A DNA stretch of 37,790 bases, taken from contig JAICYF010000007.1 in assembly GCA_025934355.1 (NCBI GenBank), positions 1 to 37,790 of the forward strand. Reading direction: 5' to 3'. This stretch comes from Acidothermaceae bacterium (GTDB lineage Bacteria > Actinomycetota > Actinomycetes > Acidothermales > Acidothermaceae). Shown piece after piece: positions 8,101-16,647 of this stretch; the stretch's first letter is position 1, and the number at the start of each line of letters is the position of its first letter. The notes beneath the pieces are model-generated. The model had not been told where the DNA came from, ran no database searches, and saw nothing but the letters and a program-made list of their open reading frames with translations. Position numbers and translations under genes: made by a program.

Positions 8101-11100
8101 ATTGCCGGTGGCGTCATAAGTGAACGTGCCAGACGGTGAACCCGTGGTTCCCGTTGCGCCAGCGGTGTTGACGCCGGTCAACTGTGAGAGCGGATCGTAG
8201 CTGTACGACTGGGTGGCCGGTGTCGGACCGCTCGCCCCTGACGCGCTTACCGACGTCGCGAGACCGAGAGGGTTGACCTGGTAGGCGAACGAGTCGAGCA
8301 CGTTGCCGTTGCGGTCACTGATCGACGTCGACGTCATGCGGTCGGCGGGGTCGAAGACCTGCTGCTGCACCACGCCGTTCGGATAGTCGATCGCGACGAG
8401 GTTGCCATCGGCGTCGTAGTCGAACGTCGTCGTGTTGCCCGACCCGTCCGACTCGGTGACCAGCCGGTTTGCCGCGTCGTAACCGCGCGAGACGACGCGC
8501 CCGTCCGGGTAGGTGATCGCGCTCACGCGGCCCAACCCGTCGTAGTCGTAGCCGACCGAGCCGCTGACCGGATTGCTCGCGGAGGTGAGCTGGCCGGCGG
8601 CGTCGTAGCTGTACGTCGTCGAGCCCGTGCCGTCGCTCATCGACAACCGGCGTCCGGCGGCGTCGTAGCTGTACGACAATCCCGGCGTGTCGGCCTCGCT
8701 GTAGTCGACGCCGACCAATCGGCCGGCCGTGTCGTATGAGTTGGTGGCTACCCGACCAGCGGCGTCGGTCGTGCTCGTGAGTTGCGAGGCCGCGTCGTAG
8801 CCAAACGATGTGGTTCGACCGTCCGGGTCGGTGCTCAAGACCCTGCGGCTGTCGGCGTCGTAGCCGTACGACGTGACATCGCCCGCGGCGTCCTTGGTCG
8901 AAAGCAGGAGCCCGACCGGGTCGTAAGCCGAGCTCTCCACGGTGCCGTCGACACGGGTCGTCGTCGTCAGGCGTCCGTCGCGGTCGTAGGCGTAGGACGT
9001 CGTGTTGCCCATCGGGTCCACGACAGACACGATCCGTCCGGCTGCGTCGTATGTTGTGTGCGACACGCCGCCGACCGCGTCCGTGACCGAGGTCGTCCGA
9101 TCGTCGGCGTCGTAGCCGAAGGAAGTCACCCCGCCGTTCGGACTGGTGGTTGACAGCAGCCGGTCGGCGCCGTCGTAGGTGTAGGTCGTCGTCGCGCCCG
9201 TCGGGTCGATGGAAGACAGCAGGTTGCTGCGTCCGTCATAGGTGAAGGTCGACGTGTTGCCAGCAGAGTCGCTGATGCTCGACTTGCGTCCGTTGGGGTC
9301 GTACGTAGTCGACACAAACGAGTGGTCGGGGTTAGTGGTGCGAACAAGGTTTCCGGCACTGTCATAGTCGTATGACCACGTGCGCGCGGTGGCGTCCGTC
9401 GTGGAGAGGCGTCGGCCGGCAGCGTCATAGGTGTAGTTCGTGGTCTCGTTGTTCGCGGTGGTCGTGGAGACGAGGAGACCGCGTTGGTCGAAGCCGTAGG
9501 ACGTCGTCCGCCCGAGCGGATCGGTGACCGCCGTCGTCTCACCGATTCCGTCGACCGTCATCGACGTCGTCGCCCCCGTCGCGTCGGTGCTCGAGACCAC
9601 GTAGCTCGCGTCGTCGTAACGGTAGCTCGTCGTGTGACCGTCTGCGTCAGTCACGCTCGTCCGATCGCCGCGACTGTCGTAGCTGTACGTCGTGGTCGCG
9701 CCGGTCGGGTCCGTTGCCTTGACGAGGTCGCCCGTCGGGTTGAACTCGCGAACTGTCGTGTCACCCGAGGCGTCGACAACGCGAGTCTGGTCGCCTAGTG
9801 CGTCGAAGGTGAACGTCGTGATGTTTCCGGCGGGGTCCGTCACCGAGGTGATGTCGCCCGCGGGGTCGTGGGTGTAGGTGGTCACGTGGTGGTTGGGATC
9901 AACCACCTCGGCCAGGCCATACGTCACGGGGTCGTATTGGTACTGCCACGTGGCGGCACCCGTGCCGGAGCCCTCCGTGCGCTGCACCAGCAGGCCGTTT
10001 CGGTAGGTGAGCGTGGTGACGTTGCCCGCAGGGTGGGTGATCAGCGTCGCGCCGTCGTCGCCGTACGTGAACGTCGTGGTCATTCCGCGACCGTCCGTTT
10101 GCGTCGCCAGCCGGCCGAGGCCGTCGAACGTGTTCGTCGTCGCCTGGCCGTCGGGGTCGATGATCGACGTCAGCTCGTGCAGGTCGTCGTAGCCGTAGTG
10201 CCATGTGGCCCCGGTTTGGTCGGTGGCGGCGACGAGGTTGCCGTCGGCGTCGTAGCCGTACGTCTCGAAGCGACCTGCCGGGCCCCGCACCTCGGCGATG
10301 CTGCCGTCGTCGTTGTAGCTGTACTCGAGGCTGCGACCGGCGGGGTCGGTGACCGTCGACAATCGGCCGAGGTCGTCGTAGACCAGCTTCGTGGTGTTGC
10401 CGTGCAGGTCTGACTCCGCGATGAACGTGCCATGGCTGTCAAATGTGAACGACGTACGCCGCATCCGGGTGAACGTGTAGCTACCGTCGTCGTTCCGCAC
10501 GAGCGAGGCCAGCATGTCGGACGACGTCGCGAAGCTGCCGTCGGCCTGTTCGGCGAACGTGACTGGTTCGCCGTTTTCCTGGACGACTTGAAGGCGCGTC
10601 GCGTCGCCGATCGACATCGGAGCCGTGCCGTCGTCATTAGGCAGCGCCGCGAGTCGCATCGAGTACGCGTCGGACCAGCCGTATCCGAAGCGCGACACCA
10701 CGCCGGCGGTCGTTGACTCGTAGCTGCGGGTTAACGCCAATCCGAGGCCGCGACCGGGAACGACGATGTCCGTCGCCGATTCGTTCAACGCGCCGTCGCC
10801 GGGGTCGACCGGGTCGCAGGTGCAGGGGTGGCCATCGTGCAAGCCGGCGGGGTTGTTGCCGCCGCTCGTGCCTGCGGGAAACGACACCCAAGCGGTACGC
10901 GCCAGCCACACGCCAACCGGCGAAGTAGCGGTATCGGGCACGACATAGCCCACTGCGGTATCACCTTTGTGCGGCACAGGCGCCTCGCAGACCCTGCCCG
11001 ATGCGCAGCGCTTCAGCACGGTGCGGGTAGTGAGGTCATAGATCATCAGTGCGGTCGAACTCGCTGCGCCCACCGTTCGATTCGATCCCAACTCGGCAGT

Positions 11101-12009
11101 CATGTTGTCGCTGCCGGTGTTCGTGAGGATTAGCGCCCAGTCCAGGCCGGTGACCGTCACCACTTGCGACACCGCGAGCGCGTCGGTCGGCGGCACCAAC
11201 GACGGCGTCGCGACTGCGGCTTGGAAGTACTGCGTATTCGGGTTCCACGGCACGGTGAACGTGCAGCCGTTGCCCGTTCCGCAAGCCCCCACTCGCTTTC
11301 CAGTTTCGAGCGAGTAGACCTGGACCTCGTCGAGCGTTCCAGCGACACTTTGGTTTGCGGTCGCTACCACGGTGACGCTCTTACCGCGCGGCAGCAGCGT
11401 GGGGCTGACGCTCAGGTCGACTTCCCACGGCTGCGGGCCGCCGCCTCCTCCGCCTTCGCTCGATGACGGAACCTCAATCGTGTTGCTCGTTGCGACGGCG
11501 TCCGCCGCGAACTGCGAGGGATTGGTGAGGTCGGCGACCGGCACGACATAGGCGATATACGTGATTGGGTCGTTCGCCCAGTCCGCGGTTCCGCCGCAGC
11601 TGGATCCTGACTCGCACGAGGCGACGATGAAGAACGGCGACTGCGGTGTCGCGAAGGCCGCGATCACGATCGCGTATCCGCTGCCGTTGACGGGCGACGA
11701 GGCGAACGCCGTGAGGTTCGTCGTCTCGCCCTCGCTGATGTCGGTGTTGTCGGCAACGAGCGAGACGTGCCACGCCGTTGACGTGGCCGCCGTGGCGATG
11801 GCGTTCGAAGGCGCCGCGACGAACGCGGACGCCGGTGCGACAGGAGCTGCCGTGGCCGGGGGTGCCGGGGGTGTCGCGGCCGGCGGGCTGGTCTCTTGAG
11901 GCGTCGCAGCCTGCGCGACGCCTCCCGCAGCGCAGACGCCGACGGCCACCACGCTCGTCGTGATCAGGGCGGACACGGCACGGCGAAGCGTACGCACAAG
12001 GCGACTCAC
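5140..12009 (-). CDS. Secreted YD-repeat/RHS polymorphic-toxin-like protein with Ig-like N-terminal repeats and an embedded RCC1-like propeller
   Basis: ORF open to 12099; GTG at 12009 preceded by GGGGGG and a signal peptide (VSRLVRTLRRAVSALITTSVVAVGVCAAGGVAQA). >20 YD repeats (YSYDAAGRL-type), RHS core FLHADRLGSTRLLTDAAGQ…YLTHRHLDPASDQFLTLDPALDLTGQPYSYAGGDPANRTDPTGL, and RCC1 blades (VAAGRDHALAASTDGHVFAWGSNSHGQLG). Confidence 0.92.
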   Translation of the reverse strand: MSRLVRTLRRAVSALITTSVVAVGVCAAGGVAQAATPQETSPPAATPPAPPATAAPVAPASAFVAAPSNAIATAATSTAWHVSLVADNTDISEGETTNLTAFASSPVNGSGYAIVIAAFATPQSPFFIVASCESGSSCGGTADWANDPITYIAYVVPVADLTNPSQFAADAVATSNTIEVPSSSEGGGGGGPQPWEVDLSVSPTLLPRGKSVTVVATANQSVAGTLDEVQVYSLETGKRVGACGTGNGCTFTVPWNPNTQYFQAAVATPSLVPPTDALAVSQVVTVTGLDWALILTNTGSDNMTAELGSNRTVGAASSTALMIYDLTTRTVLKRCASGRVCEAPVPHKGDTAVGYVVPDTATSPVGVWLARTAWVSFPAGTSGGNNPAGLHDGHPCTCDPVDPGDGALNESATDIVVPGRGLGLALTRSYESTTAGVVSRFGYGWSDAYSMRLAALPNDDGTAPMSIGDATRLQVVQENGEPVTFAEQADGSFATSSDMLASLVRNDDGSYTFTRMRRTSFTFDSHGTFIAESDLHGNTTKLVYDDLGRLSTVTDPAGRSLEYSYNDDGSIAEVRGPAGRFETYGYDADGNLVAATDQTGATWHYGYDDLHELTSIIDPDGQATTNTFDGLGRLATQTDGRGMTTTFTYGDDGATLITHPAGNVTTLTYRNGLLVQRTEGSGTGAATWQYQYDPVTYGLAEVVDPNHHVTTYTHDPAGDITSVTDPAGNITTFTFDALGDQTRVVDASGDTTVREFNPTGDLVKATDPTGATTTYSYDSRGDRTSVTDADGHTTSYRYDDASYVVSSTDATGATTSMTVDGIGETTAVTDPLGRTTSYGFDQRGLLVSTTTANNETTNYTYDAAGRRLSTTDATARTWSYDYDSAGNLVRTTNPDHSFVSTTYDPNGRKSSISDSAGNTSTFTYDGRSNLLSSIDPTGATTTYTYDGADRLLSTTSPNGGVTSFGYDADDRTTSVTDAVGGVSHTTYDAAGRIVSVVDPMGNTTSYAYDRDGRLTTTTRVDGTVESSAYDPVGLLLSTKDAAGDVTSYGYDADSRRVLSTDPDGRTTSFGYDAASQLTSTTDAAGRVATNSYDTAGRLVGVDYSEADTPGLSYSYDAAGRRLSMSDGTGSTTYSYDAAGQLTSASNPVSGSVGYDYDGLGRVSAITYPDGRVVSRGYDAANRLVTESDGSGNTTTFDYDADGNLVAIDYPNGVVQQQVFDPADRMTSTSISDRNGNVLDSFAYQVNPLGLATSVSASGASGPTPATQSYSYDPLSQLTGVNTAGATGTTGSPSGTFTYDATGNVTGLPDGTALSYDSASQLTGSVGPGAIPTSYGFNAVGDRVSQTTGGLTSTFGYDQTSQLTSVNVPGRSPYHLLAAGEFFSLAVRGDGSVRAWGDNSFGEIGDGGACGTTCPTEVTVPGLPTILQVAAGRDHALAASTDGHVFAWGSNSHGQLGNSTTADATKPVQVPGLTGVVTVAAAGDSSYALTADGKVYAWGENDDGQLGDGTTTDATSPVQVQGLPTVVDISAGALPDGPTHVLAATANGQVYAWGDSAPHPADPSQANDPGASDGGDPGETTCKSDNGVGNGGTPGNGNGNGGAASCKTDNGVGNGGTPGNGKGHSNVAADAAATPQSISSNGKGNGGIPGNGKGHQVANLIPVLVDGVDHVVQVAAGGASSYALTSAGAVYAWGDNHYGELGLGTAPSVQSVAKPTQIAGLPQIKMVATGGAHAVALSTRGQVFGWGDDNTGQIGPRGAVCTSDDPKNCPAPQLIDGVTASSVAAGYVHSLISTVDEHVVALGRDAEGELGDGYAHPATQVGPAGDRNADGTPDGGDGGAKFELTQVAGLGQVRPQAPVTATYSYTGDGLRATATTTVDDTTTVVPTTTTANYAWNTLASVPALLSDGSHDYVAGPGGLIVEQADVFGRASTAGTVFLHADRLGSTRLLTDAAGQPAAAFTYSPTGVRVQADGLALLPYAQGIPAAQPATVIGFAGAITDTGTGFAYLTHRHLDPASDQFLTLDPALDLTGQPYSYAGGDPANRTDPTGLGGATNPFSGDFWTKGNIFSDPVQKRIACGTSVFDALAESYDPIYRGMAAYSAARDNGNSVWDSMVMAYDPAYQAIDGYYNEIQAAEQGLPISTQLKYGLQGAAGVAGTAGLATGLAGGVNLIVTRAGATDLVAEDASAAERTVVMGRNMGGRVIPYAEKNGFDYYKGTPSWIPRGLQRVAPKTLNRVDMWFNKRWINNEMNAGSKIIDIGEPPGMPPSDFYDMELDQVDGYWNYFQDFQP
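7149..7269 (-). repeat. Two 48-bp direct repeats (45/48 identical, 73-bp period) encoding CKxDNGVGNGGTPGNG
   Basis: 7149-7196 and 7222-7269 compared by eye; a more diverged NGKGNGGIPGNGKG copy lies near 7050-7090. Confidence 0.85.
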
Positions 12010-12116
12010 AGGACCCCCCAAGGGTCGGAAAGCAGGGCGGGCTTTCGGATCCGTTCTGTGAGCGCCTATGTCGGCGCACGACCCGTTGCTTCGACGCACG
12101 CGCGCGGCTTCTGATG

Positions 12117-12168
12117 CATCGGTTGGCGCAATTAGGTTGCGGCCAACCGCATTAGCGACATCGGTTGG
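12117..12168. promoter_or_regulatory. Cluster of CGGTTGG motifs in the divergent intergenic region
   Basis: CATCGGTTGG at 12117-12126 and 12159-12168 with the inverted copy GCCAACCG at 12142-12149. Confidence 0.35.
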
Positions 12169-12611
12169 AATCGGGCATACCTACGCGAGCCAGTTCGCCG
12201 TCCGCGGACGGCGCAAGCCGAAATGGGCGCGAGCTAGGGACGCGAGGTTGCCGCAACTCCGGACGATTCGCGGCCTCTGGTCTGTCGACGCTGCAGCCGA
12301 CGGTCGGCGATGATGGCGCGGCGGCGGGCACGAGCGCGACGCTGCTCGCTTCGGACGACGGCGGGGCTCACGGCCACCTCCCTAGCCTCGTGGGATTCCT
12401 CGGGCAGTGCGAAGCGGGTCGCTGACCCGCGAGATGCTTATGCCGACATTGACGACCGGAGAGGTACCTCGGGTTGCGAGCGTGTCCGGATCGTTACATC
12501 GGCCTCGGTCACTGCCTGTAAGGTGCTCGGCACGGGGAGTGGGCACGACCCGACTCGCCGGACGTCCGCGGGCGGTCAGCGCCGGCTGAGCGCCAAGGCA
12601 GAGGGGCGGGG

Positions 12612-14177
12612 ATGCGTCGACCTGCGCTGCGACCACTCACCGTGGTGGCGGTCGTCGTGTGCGTGGCTCTCACGCTGGCTCTCGCCTGGGCGGCCCGCGT
12701 GGTCGACCGCAACAGCAACCACCGACTGCTCGAACAGCAAGTTCAACAGGCGGCCGCCGCGCTCGCTGGCGTGGTGCCGGCGGCGCAGGCCCGGTTGGCC
12801 GACGCGGCACAGGTGGCGATTGACACCAGCGCTGATCCCACCATCTTCAACCGGTTCGTTACGCCGGAGCTCAACGGCGGTCTGAAGGCCATCTCGCTGT
12901 GGCAACTCGATGCGGCGGGCGGCGCCCCGAAGCAACTGGCGATGAAAGGTGACCGGCTGGCGCTCGTCGAGCAGCAGCGCTCCGCCGCCTTCTTTTCGCG
13001 GCTCCATCCAAGCGATCAACTCTTCGTCACCGACATCCTGCCCGGCACTCCGGCGCGCATTGGCTATGCCGAGATGCCGCCGGGCGACACGTCCGGGCTC
13101 GTGGTCTACGCGGAGGGCGAGCTCCCGGCCAACCGCCGTGTTGCGTTGCCGGCCACCTCGCCCTTCGCCGACCTCGCCTTCGCGCTGTATCTCGGGCCGA
13201 AAACCGACGAGACGCATCTGATCGAGGCGACCCGCCCGACTCCGATCCGTGGCCGCACCGCGTCGGCGACCCTGCCGTTTGGCGACACCGTCGTCACCGT
13301 GGTGGGCACCACCGACCTTCAGCTCGCAGGCGGCCTCGCCGCGGTCCTTCCCTGGATCGTGCTTGGTGTCGGTGGCGGCCTGTCGGTGGTAGCTGGTGTG
13401 ACGGTCGAATATTTCGGACGGCGCCGCCAGGAGGCGGAGCGGCTGGCGACCGACAACGAGCGGCTGTACGAGGAACAGCGCGGCATCGCGACGACTCTCC
13501 AGCATGCGTTGCTGCCCGAGGTTCCTGCCACGAACGGCGTGGAGGTCGCCGCCCGCTACGTGGCCGGCGTCGACGGCATTGACGTCGGGGGCGACTGGTA
13601 CGACGTGATCGCGCTTGACGACAAGCGGCTGGTCTTCTTCGTCGGCGACGTCTCCGGGCGCGGCCTGCGGGCGGCGACCACGATGGCGTCGCTGCGATAT
13701 GCGGTGCGGGCTTACGTCGCGCAGGGCGACGGCATCGAGACCGTGGTGGCCAAGCTTGCGCAGCTGTTCGACAAGGAGCAAAGCAGCCAGTTCGCGACCG
13801 TCCTCGCTGGTGAGCTGGACTCGACCTCGCATGAGTGCAGGTTGGTCTCGGCCGGGCACTTCTATCCGCTACTTGTCGATGAGGACGGCGCCCGCTACGT
13901 GTCTGGGGAAATCGAGCCGCCCGTCGGTGTTGCCACGCCATTACGCCCGCGTGCCGTGACGATCAACCTTCCGTCGTCCGGCACGCTGCTCGCTTTTACC
14001 GACGGCGCAATCGAGCGCAAGGGTGAGGGTATCGACGTCGGCCTTGAGCGGCTTCGGCTCGCCGCGACCAACCAGGGCGGATCGATTGAGGCGACGCTGG
14101 ATCGGTTGCTGACCGACGTCGTCCCCGATGGCGCCGATGACGATGTGGTCGTCGTCGGGTTGCGATGGGGTAACTAG
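12612..14177 (+). CDS. Membrane-anchored SpoIIE/PP2C-type serine phosphatase (RsbU-like)
   Basis: N-terminal TM, extracytoplasmic segment, second TM, then SpoIIE motifs: IATTLQHALLPEVPATNGVEVAARYVAGVDGIDVGGDWYDVI, FFVGDVSGRGLRAATTMASLR, LLAFTDGAIERK. Confidence 0.9.
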   Translation: MRRPALRPLTVVAVVVCVALTLALAWAARVVDRNSNHRLLEQQVQQAAAALAGVVPAAQARLADAAQVAIDTSADPTIFNRFVTPELNGGLKAISLWQLDAAGGAPKQLAMKGDRLALVEQQRSAAFFSRLHPSDQLFVTDILPGTPARIGYAEMPPGDTSGLVVYAEGELPANRRVALPATSPFADLAFALYLGPKTDETHLIEATRPTPIRGRTASATLPFGDTVVTVVGTTDLQLAGGLAAVLPWIVLGVGGGLSVVAGVTVEYFGRRRQEAERLATDNERLYEEQRGIATTLQHALLPEVPATNGVEVAARYVAGVDGIDVGGDWYDVIALDDKRLVFFVGDVSGRGLRAATTMASLRYAVRAYVAQGDGIETVVAKLAQLFDKEQSSQFATVLAGELDSTSHECRLVSAGHFYPLLVDEDGARYVSGEIEPPVGVATPLRPRAVTINLPSSGTLLAFTDGAIERKGEGIDVGLERLRLAATNQGGSIEATLDRLLTDVVPDGADDDVVVVGLRWGN

Positions 14178-14211
14178 CTCGCTCACCTAAAAAGTTCTTG
14201 CGCGCGACCGC

Positions 14212-14240
14212 TTGACAGTTTCTGCAAAGGTTTGCAGACT
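14212..14240 (+). promoter_or_regulatory. Promoter of the LacI-led operon with overlapping operator-like palindrome
   Basis: TTGACA at 14212-14217; palindrome TCTGCAAA-GG-TTTGCAGA at 14221-14238; -10-like CAGACT at 14235-14240 (17-bp spacing). Confidence 0.6.
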
Positions 14241-14268
14241 CTCCCGGGTAACCACTCCGGGAGGGTCC

Positions 14269-15261
14269 GTGGCCGTCACGATTCACGACGTCGCGCGTCG
14301 AGCGCAGGTGTCGGTGTCGACGGTGTCGCGGGCGTTCACGATGCCCGACCTGGTCCGGCCGGCCACGCGTGAGCAGATCTTGCGCGCCGCCGACGAACTC
14401 GGTTATCGACCGAATCGCGCGGCGCGCGGGCTGATCACAGGCAAGACCGGCAACCTCGGCATCGTCGTCCCTGACTTGCAGAACCCGTTCTTCCCCTCGG
14501 TTGTGTCAGGCGCGCAGGCGCAAGCGCGATTGGCCGACTACGCCGTCTTCCTTGCCGACAGCGGCGAGGATCCGCGGTTGGAGGCCGAACTCATCCATGC
14601 AATGACGAAGCAAGTCGACGGCGTGATCGTGTGCTCGTCGCGGATGGACGTCGATGACCTGCGTAGGGCAACTGAGAGCACAACGCTGGTTTTGCTCAAC
14701 CGGAAGAATCCCGGGGTACCAGCGGTACTCATGGACAGCGCTGATGGCATAAGGCAGGCGATCGAGCACCTCGCTGCGCTCGGCCATCGGCGATGCGCGT
14801 TCTTGTCAGGGCCGCGCAACTCGTGGTCGAACAAGGAGCGTCGACGCGGTCTGCGAACCGCGTCGCGGTTGTACGGCGTGGAGGTCGTCGAGCTCGGACC
14901 TTTCGCGCCGGTCTTCGAGGCGGGTTTGCAGGCCGCCGACATCGCGTTGGCGTCGAACGTCACCGCGATAGTCGCCTTCAACGATCTCATGGCGCTCGGC
15001 GTGCTGAACCGGCTCAACGACCGCAAAATCCGTGTTCCTGAAGAGATGAGCGTCGTCGGATTCGACGACATCGCAATGGCAGGTATGTGCACCCCACAAC
15101 TCACGACCGTCGAGATGCCAACCCAGCAAGGCGGGCGGGCGGCGGTCGACCTGTTACTTGACCAGCTGGCCGGCGGCGATGACGACCGCGGCGCGGCGCA
15201 ACAGCGGATGGTCGGCACCCAGTTGATAGTCCGCGCCTCGACTGCTCCACCCAGAACCTAA
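14269..15261 (+). CDS. LacI-family transcriptional regulator
   Basis: HTH VTIHDVARRAQVSVSTVSRAFTMPDLVRPATREQILRAADELGYRPNRAARGL followed by periplasmic-binding-like domain; GTG start at 14269. Confidence 0.95.
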   Translation: MAVTIHDVARRAQVSVSTVSRAFTMPDLVRPATREQILRAADELGYRPNRAARGLITGKTGNLGIVVPDLQNPFFPSVVSGAQAQARLADYAVFLADSGEDPRLEAELIHAMTKQVDGVIVCSSRMDVDDLRRATESTTLVLLNRKNPGVPAVLMDSADGIRQAIEHLAALGHRRCAFLSGPRNSWSNKERRRGLRTASRLYGVEVVELGPFAPVFEAGLQAADIALASNVTAIVAFNDLMALGVLNRLNDRKIRVPEEMSVVGFDDIAMAGMCTPQLTTVEMPTQQGGRAAVDLLLDQLAGGDDDRGAAQQRMVGTQLIVRASTAPPRT

Positions 15262-15321
15262 ACGAACCTCGCGGCCCCCGGGCCATCCGCCTAAGAATGC
15301 TTATAAGAAAGGGATCAGAGC

Positions 15322-16584
15322 ATGCGTGGCACGCGCAGCGTTGCTGCCTCGGTCCTGGTCTTGGCCCTTGCGGCCACGGCTTGTGGCTCGTCAGGCAAGA
15401 AAGCGAGCAACAACTCACCCACGGCGAGCAACTCCTCGTCGTCAAGTGCGTCCTCGCCATCGGCGGGAGGCGGGTCACCCGCGGCCGCTGGCGCGAAGCC
15501 GTCGAAGCCGGTGACGTTGAACATCCTCGACATCGCGGGAAACCTGCAGCTCACGAAGGGCATGATCGAAAACTTCGTGAAGGCGAATCCGGACGTGGTC
15601 AGCCATGTGAACTACACGACGGCGACCGCGCCAACACTGACCGGCAAGCTGCAGGCCGAGGAACAAGGCGGCAACGCGCAGACCAGCCTGGTGCTCACGG
15701 GCACCGACGGGCTGTCAGCCGGCATCGCGAACAACCTGCTCGCCAAACTCTTGCCCGACCACCAAGACGCCTTCCCAGGCCTCATGGACAACTACTTGGA
15801 ACCCGCCGCGGCCATGCAGCAACTGGCGCAGGGCTACGGCGTCGAGGTCGTTTACTATCCCTCTGGTCCGCTCATTGAGTACAACCCGGCGAAGGTCACC
15901 AATCCGCCGACCACCCCGCAGGAATTGCTTGACTGGGCCAAGGCGCACCCGGGTCGTTTCGAATACGCGCAGCCGGCGAACTCAGGCCCAGGTCGCACTT
16001 TCCTGATGGGTCTGCCCTACCTGCTCGGTGACAGCGACCCCAAGGACCCGACGAACGGGTGGTCAAAGACCTGGGCTTATTTGCAAGAGCTCGGCAAGTA
16101 CGTCAAGACGTACCAGACCGGCACCACGGCCACGATGAAGGACCTCGCGTCGGGCACTGTCGACATGGTTATGTCGACCACCGGCTGGGACATCAACCCG
16201 CGGGCGCTCGGCACGGTTCCGAACACCGTGAAAGTCGGTCTGTTGCAACCGATGCACTGGGTCACCGACGCGCAATACGCTGTGATCCCGAAGGACGTCT
16301 CCGACGACACGTTGAAGGCCGACTTGCTCCTCATCGCGTGGATGCTGAAGCCAGATCAGCAGGCGATCGCCTATGACAGCGGGTACTTCTACCCTGGCCC
16401 AGCCGTCAAGGGCGTCACTCTCGACATGGCGCCGGCGGAAAGCCAACAGGTCATCAAGAAGTACGGCCGCGACGAGTACTCGCAGTGGATCGACCAGTAC
16501 CCGAAGGAGACGTCGCTACCAGCCACCGCGCAGGTCACGGCGTTCGACCTGTGGGACCGCAACGTCGGCGCGGCAAAGAAATAG
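15322..16584 (+). CDS. ABC transporter substrate-binding lipoprotein
   Basis: Lipobox ALAATAC, Ser/Ala-rich linker, extracellular solute-binding fold sequence; precedes ATPase and two permeases. Confidence 0.9.
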   Translation: MRGTRSVAASVLVLALAATACGSSGKKASNNSPTASNSSSSSASSPSAGGGSPAAAGAKPSKPVTLNILDIAGNLQLTKGMIENFVKANPDVVSHVNYTTATAPTLTGKLQAEEQGGNAQTSLVLTGTDGLSAGIANNLLAKLLPDHQDAFPGLMDNYLEPAAAMQQLAQGYGVEVVYYPSGPLIEYNPAKVTNPPTTPQELLDWAKAHPGRFEYAQPANSGPGRTFLMGLPYLLGDSDPKDPTNGWSKTWAYLQELGKYVKTYQTGTTATMKDLASGTVDMVMSTTGWDINPRALGTVPNTVKVGLLQPMHWVTDAQYAVIPKDVSDDTLKADLLLIAWMLKPDQQAIAYDSGYFYPGPAVKGVTLDMAPAESQQVIKKYGRDEYSQWIDQYPKETSLPATAQVTAFDLWDRNVGAAKK

Positions 16585-16595
16585 CGGGCAGCTGA

Positions 16596-16624
16596 GCCGA
16601 CGGCGGCATCCAACGGCCATCGGC
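16596..16624 (+). promoter_or_regulatory. Intercistronic hairpin between SBP and ATPase genes
   Basis: GCCGACGGC (16596-16604) pairs with the GCCATCGGC at 16616-16624 with one mismatch. Confidence 0.4.
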
Positions 16625-16647
16625 AGCTAACGAAGAAAGGCAAGATC

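Noticed and set aside
8000-10500. Dense short periodic repeats that could suggest a CRISPR or satellite array
   Set aside because: Periodicity is explained by degenerate YD-repeat codons (GYDAAGRL…); no identical repeats with unique spacers.
12576-13859. 427-aa minus-strand ORF
   Set aside because: Antisense to the SpoIIE phosphatase, which carries recognisable motifs.
15268-15290. GGCCCCCGGGCC inverted repeat after the lacI-type gene as a terminator
   Set aside because: Two-base loop and no following T-run; likely chance in GC-rich DNA, and the genes appear to be one operon.
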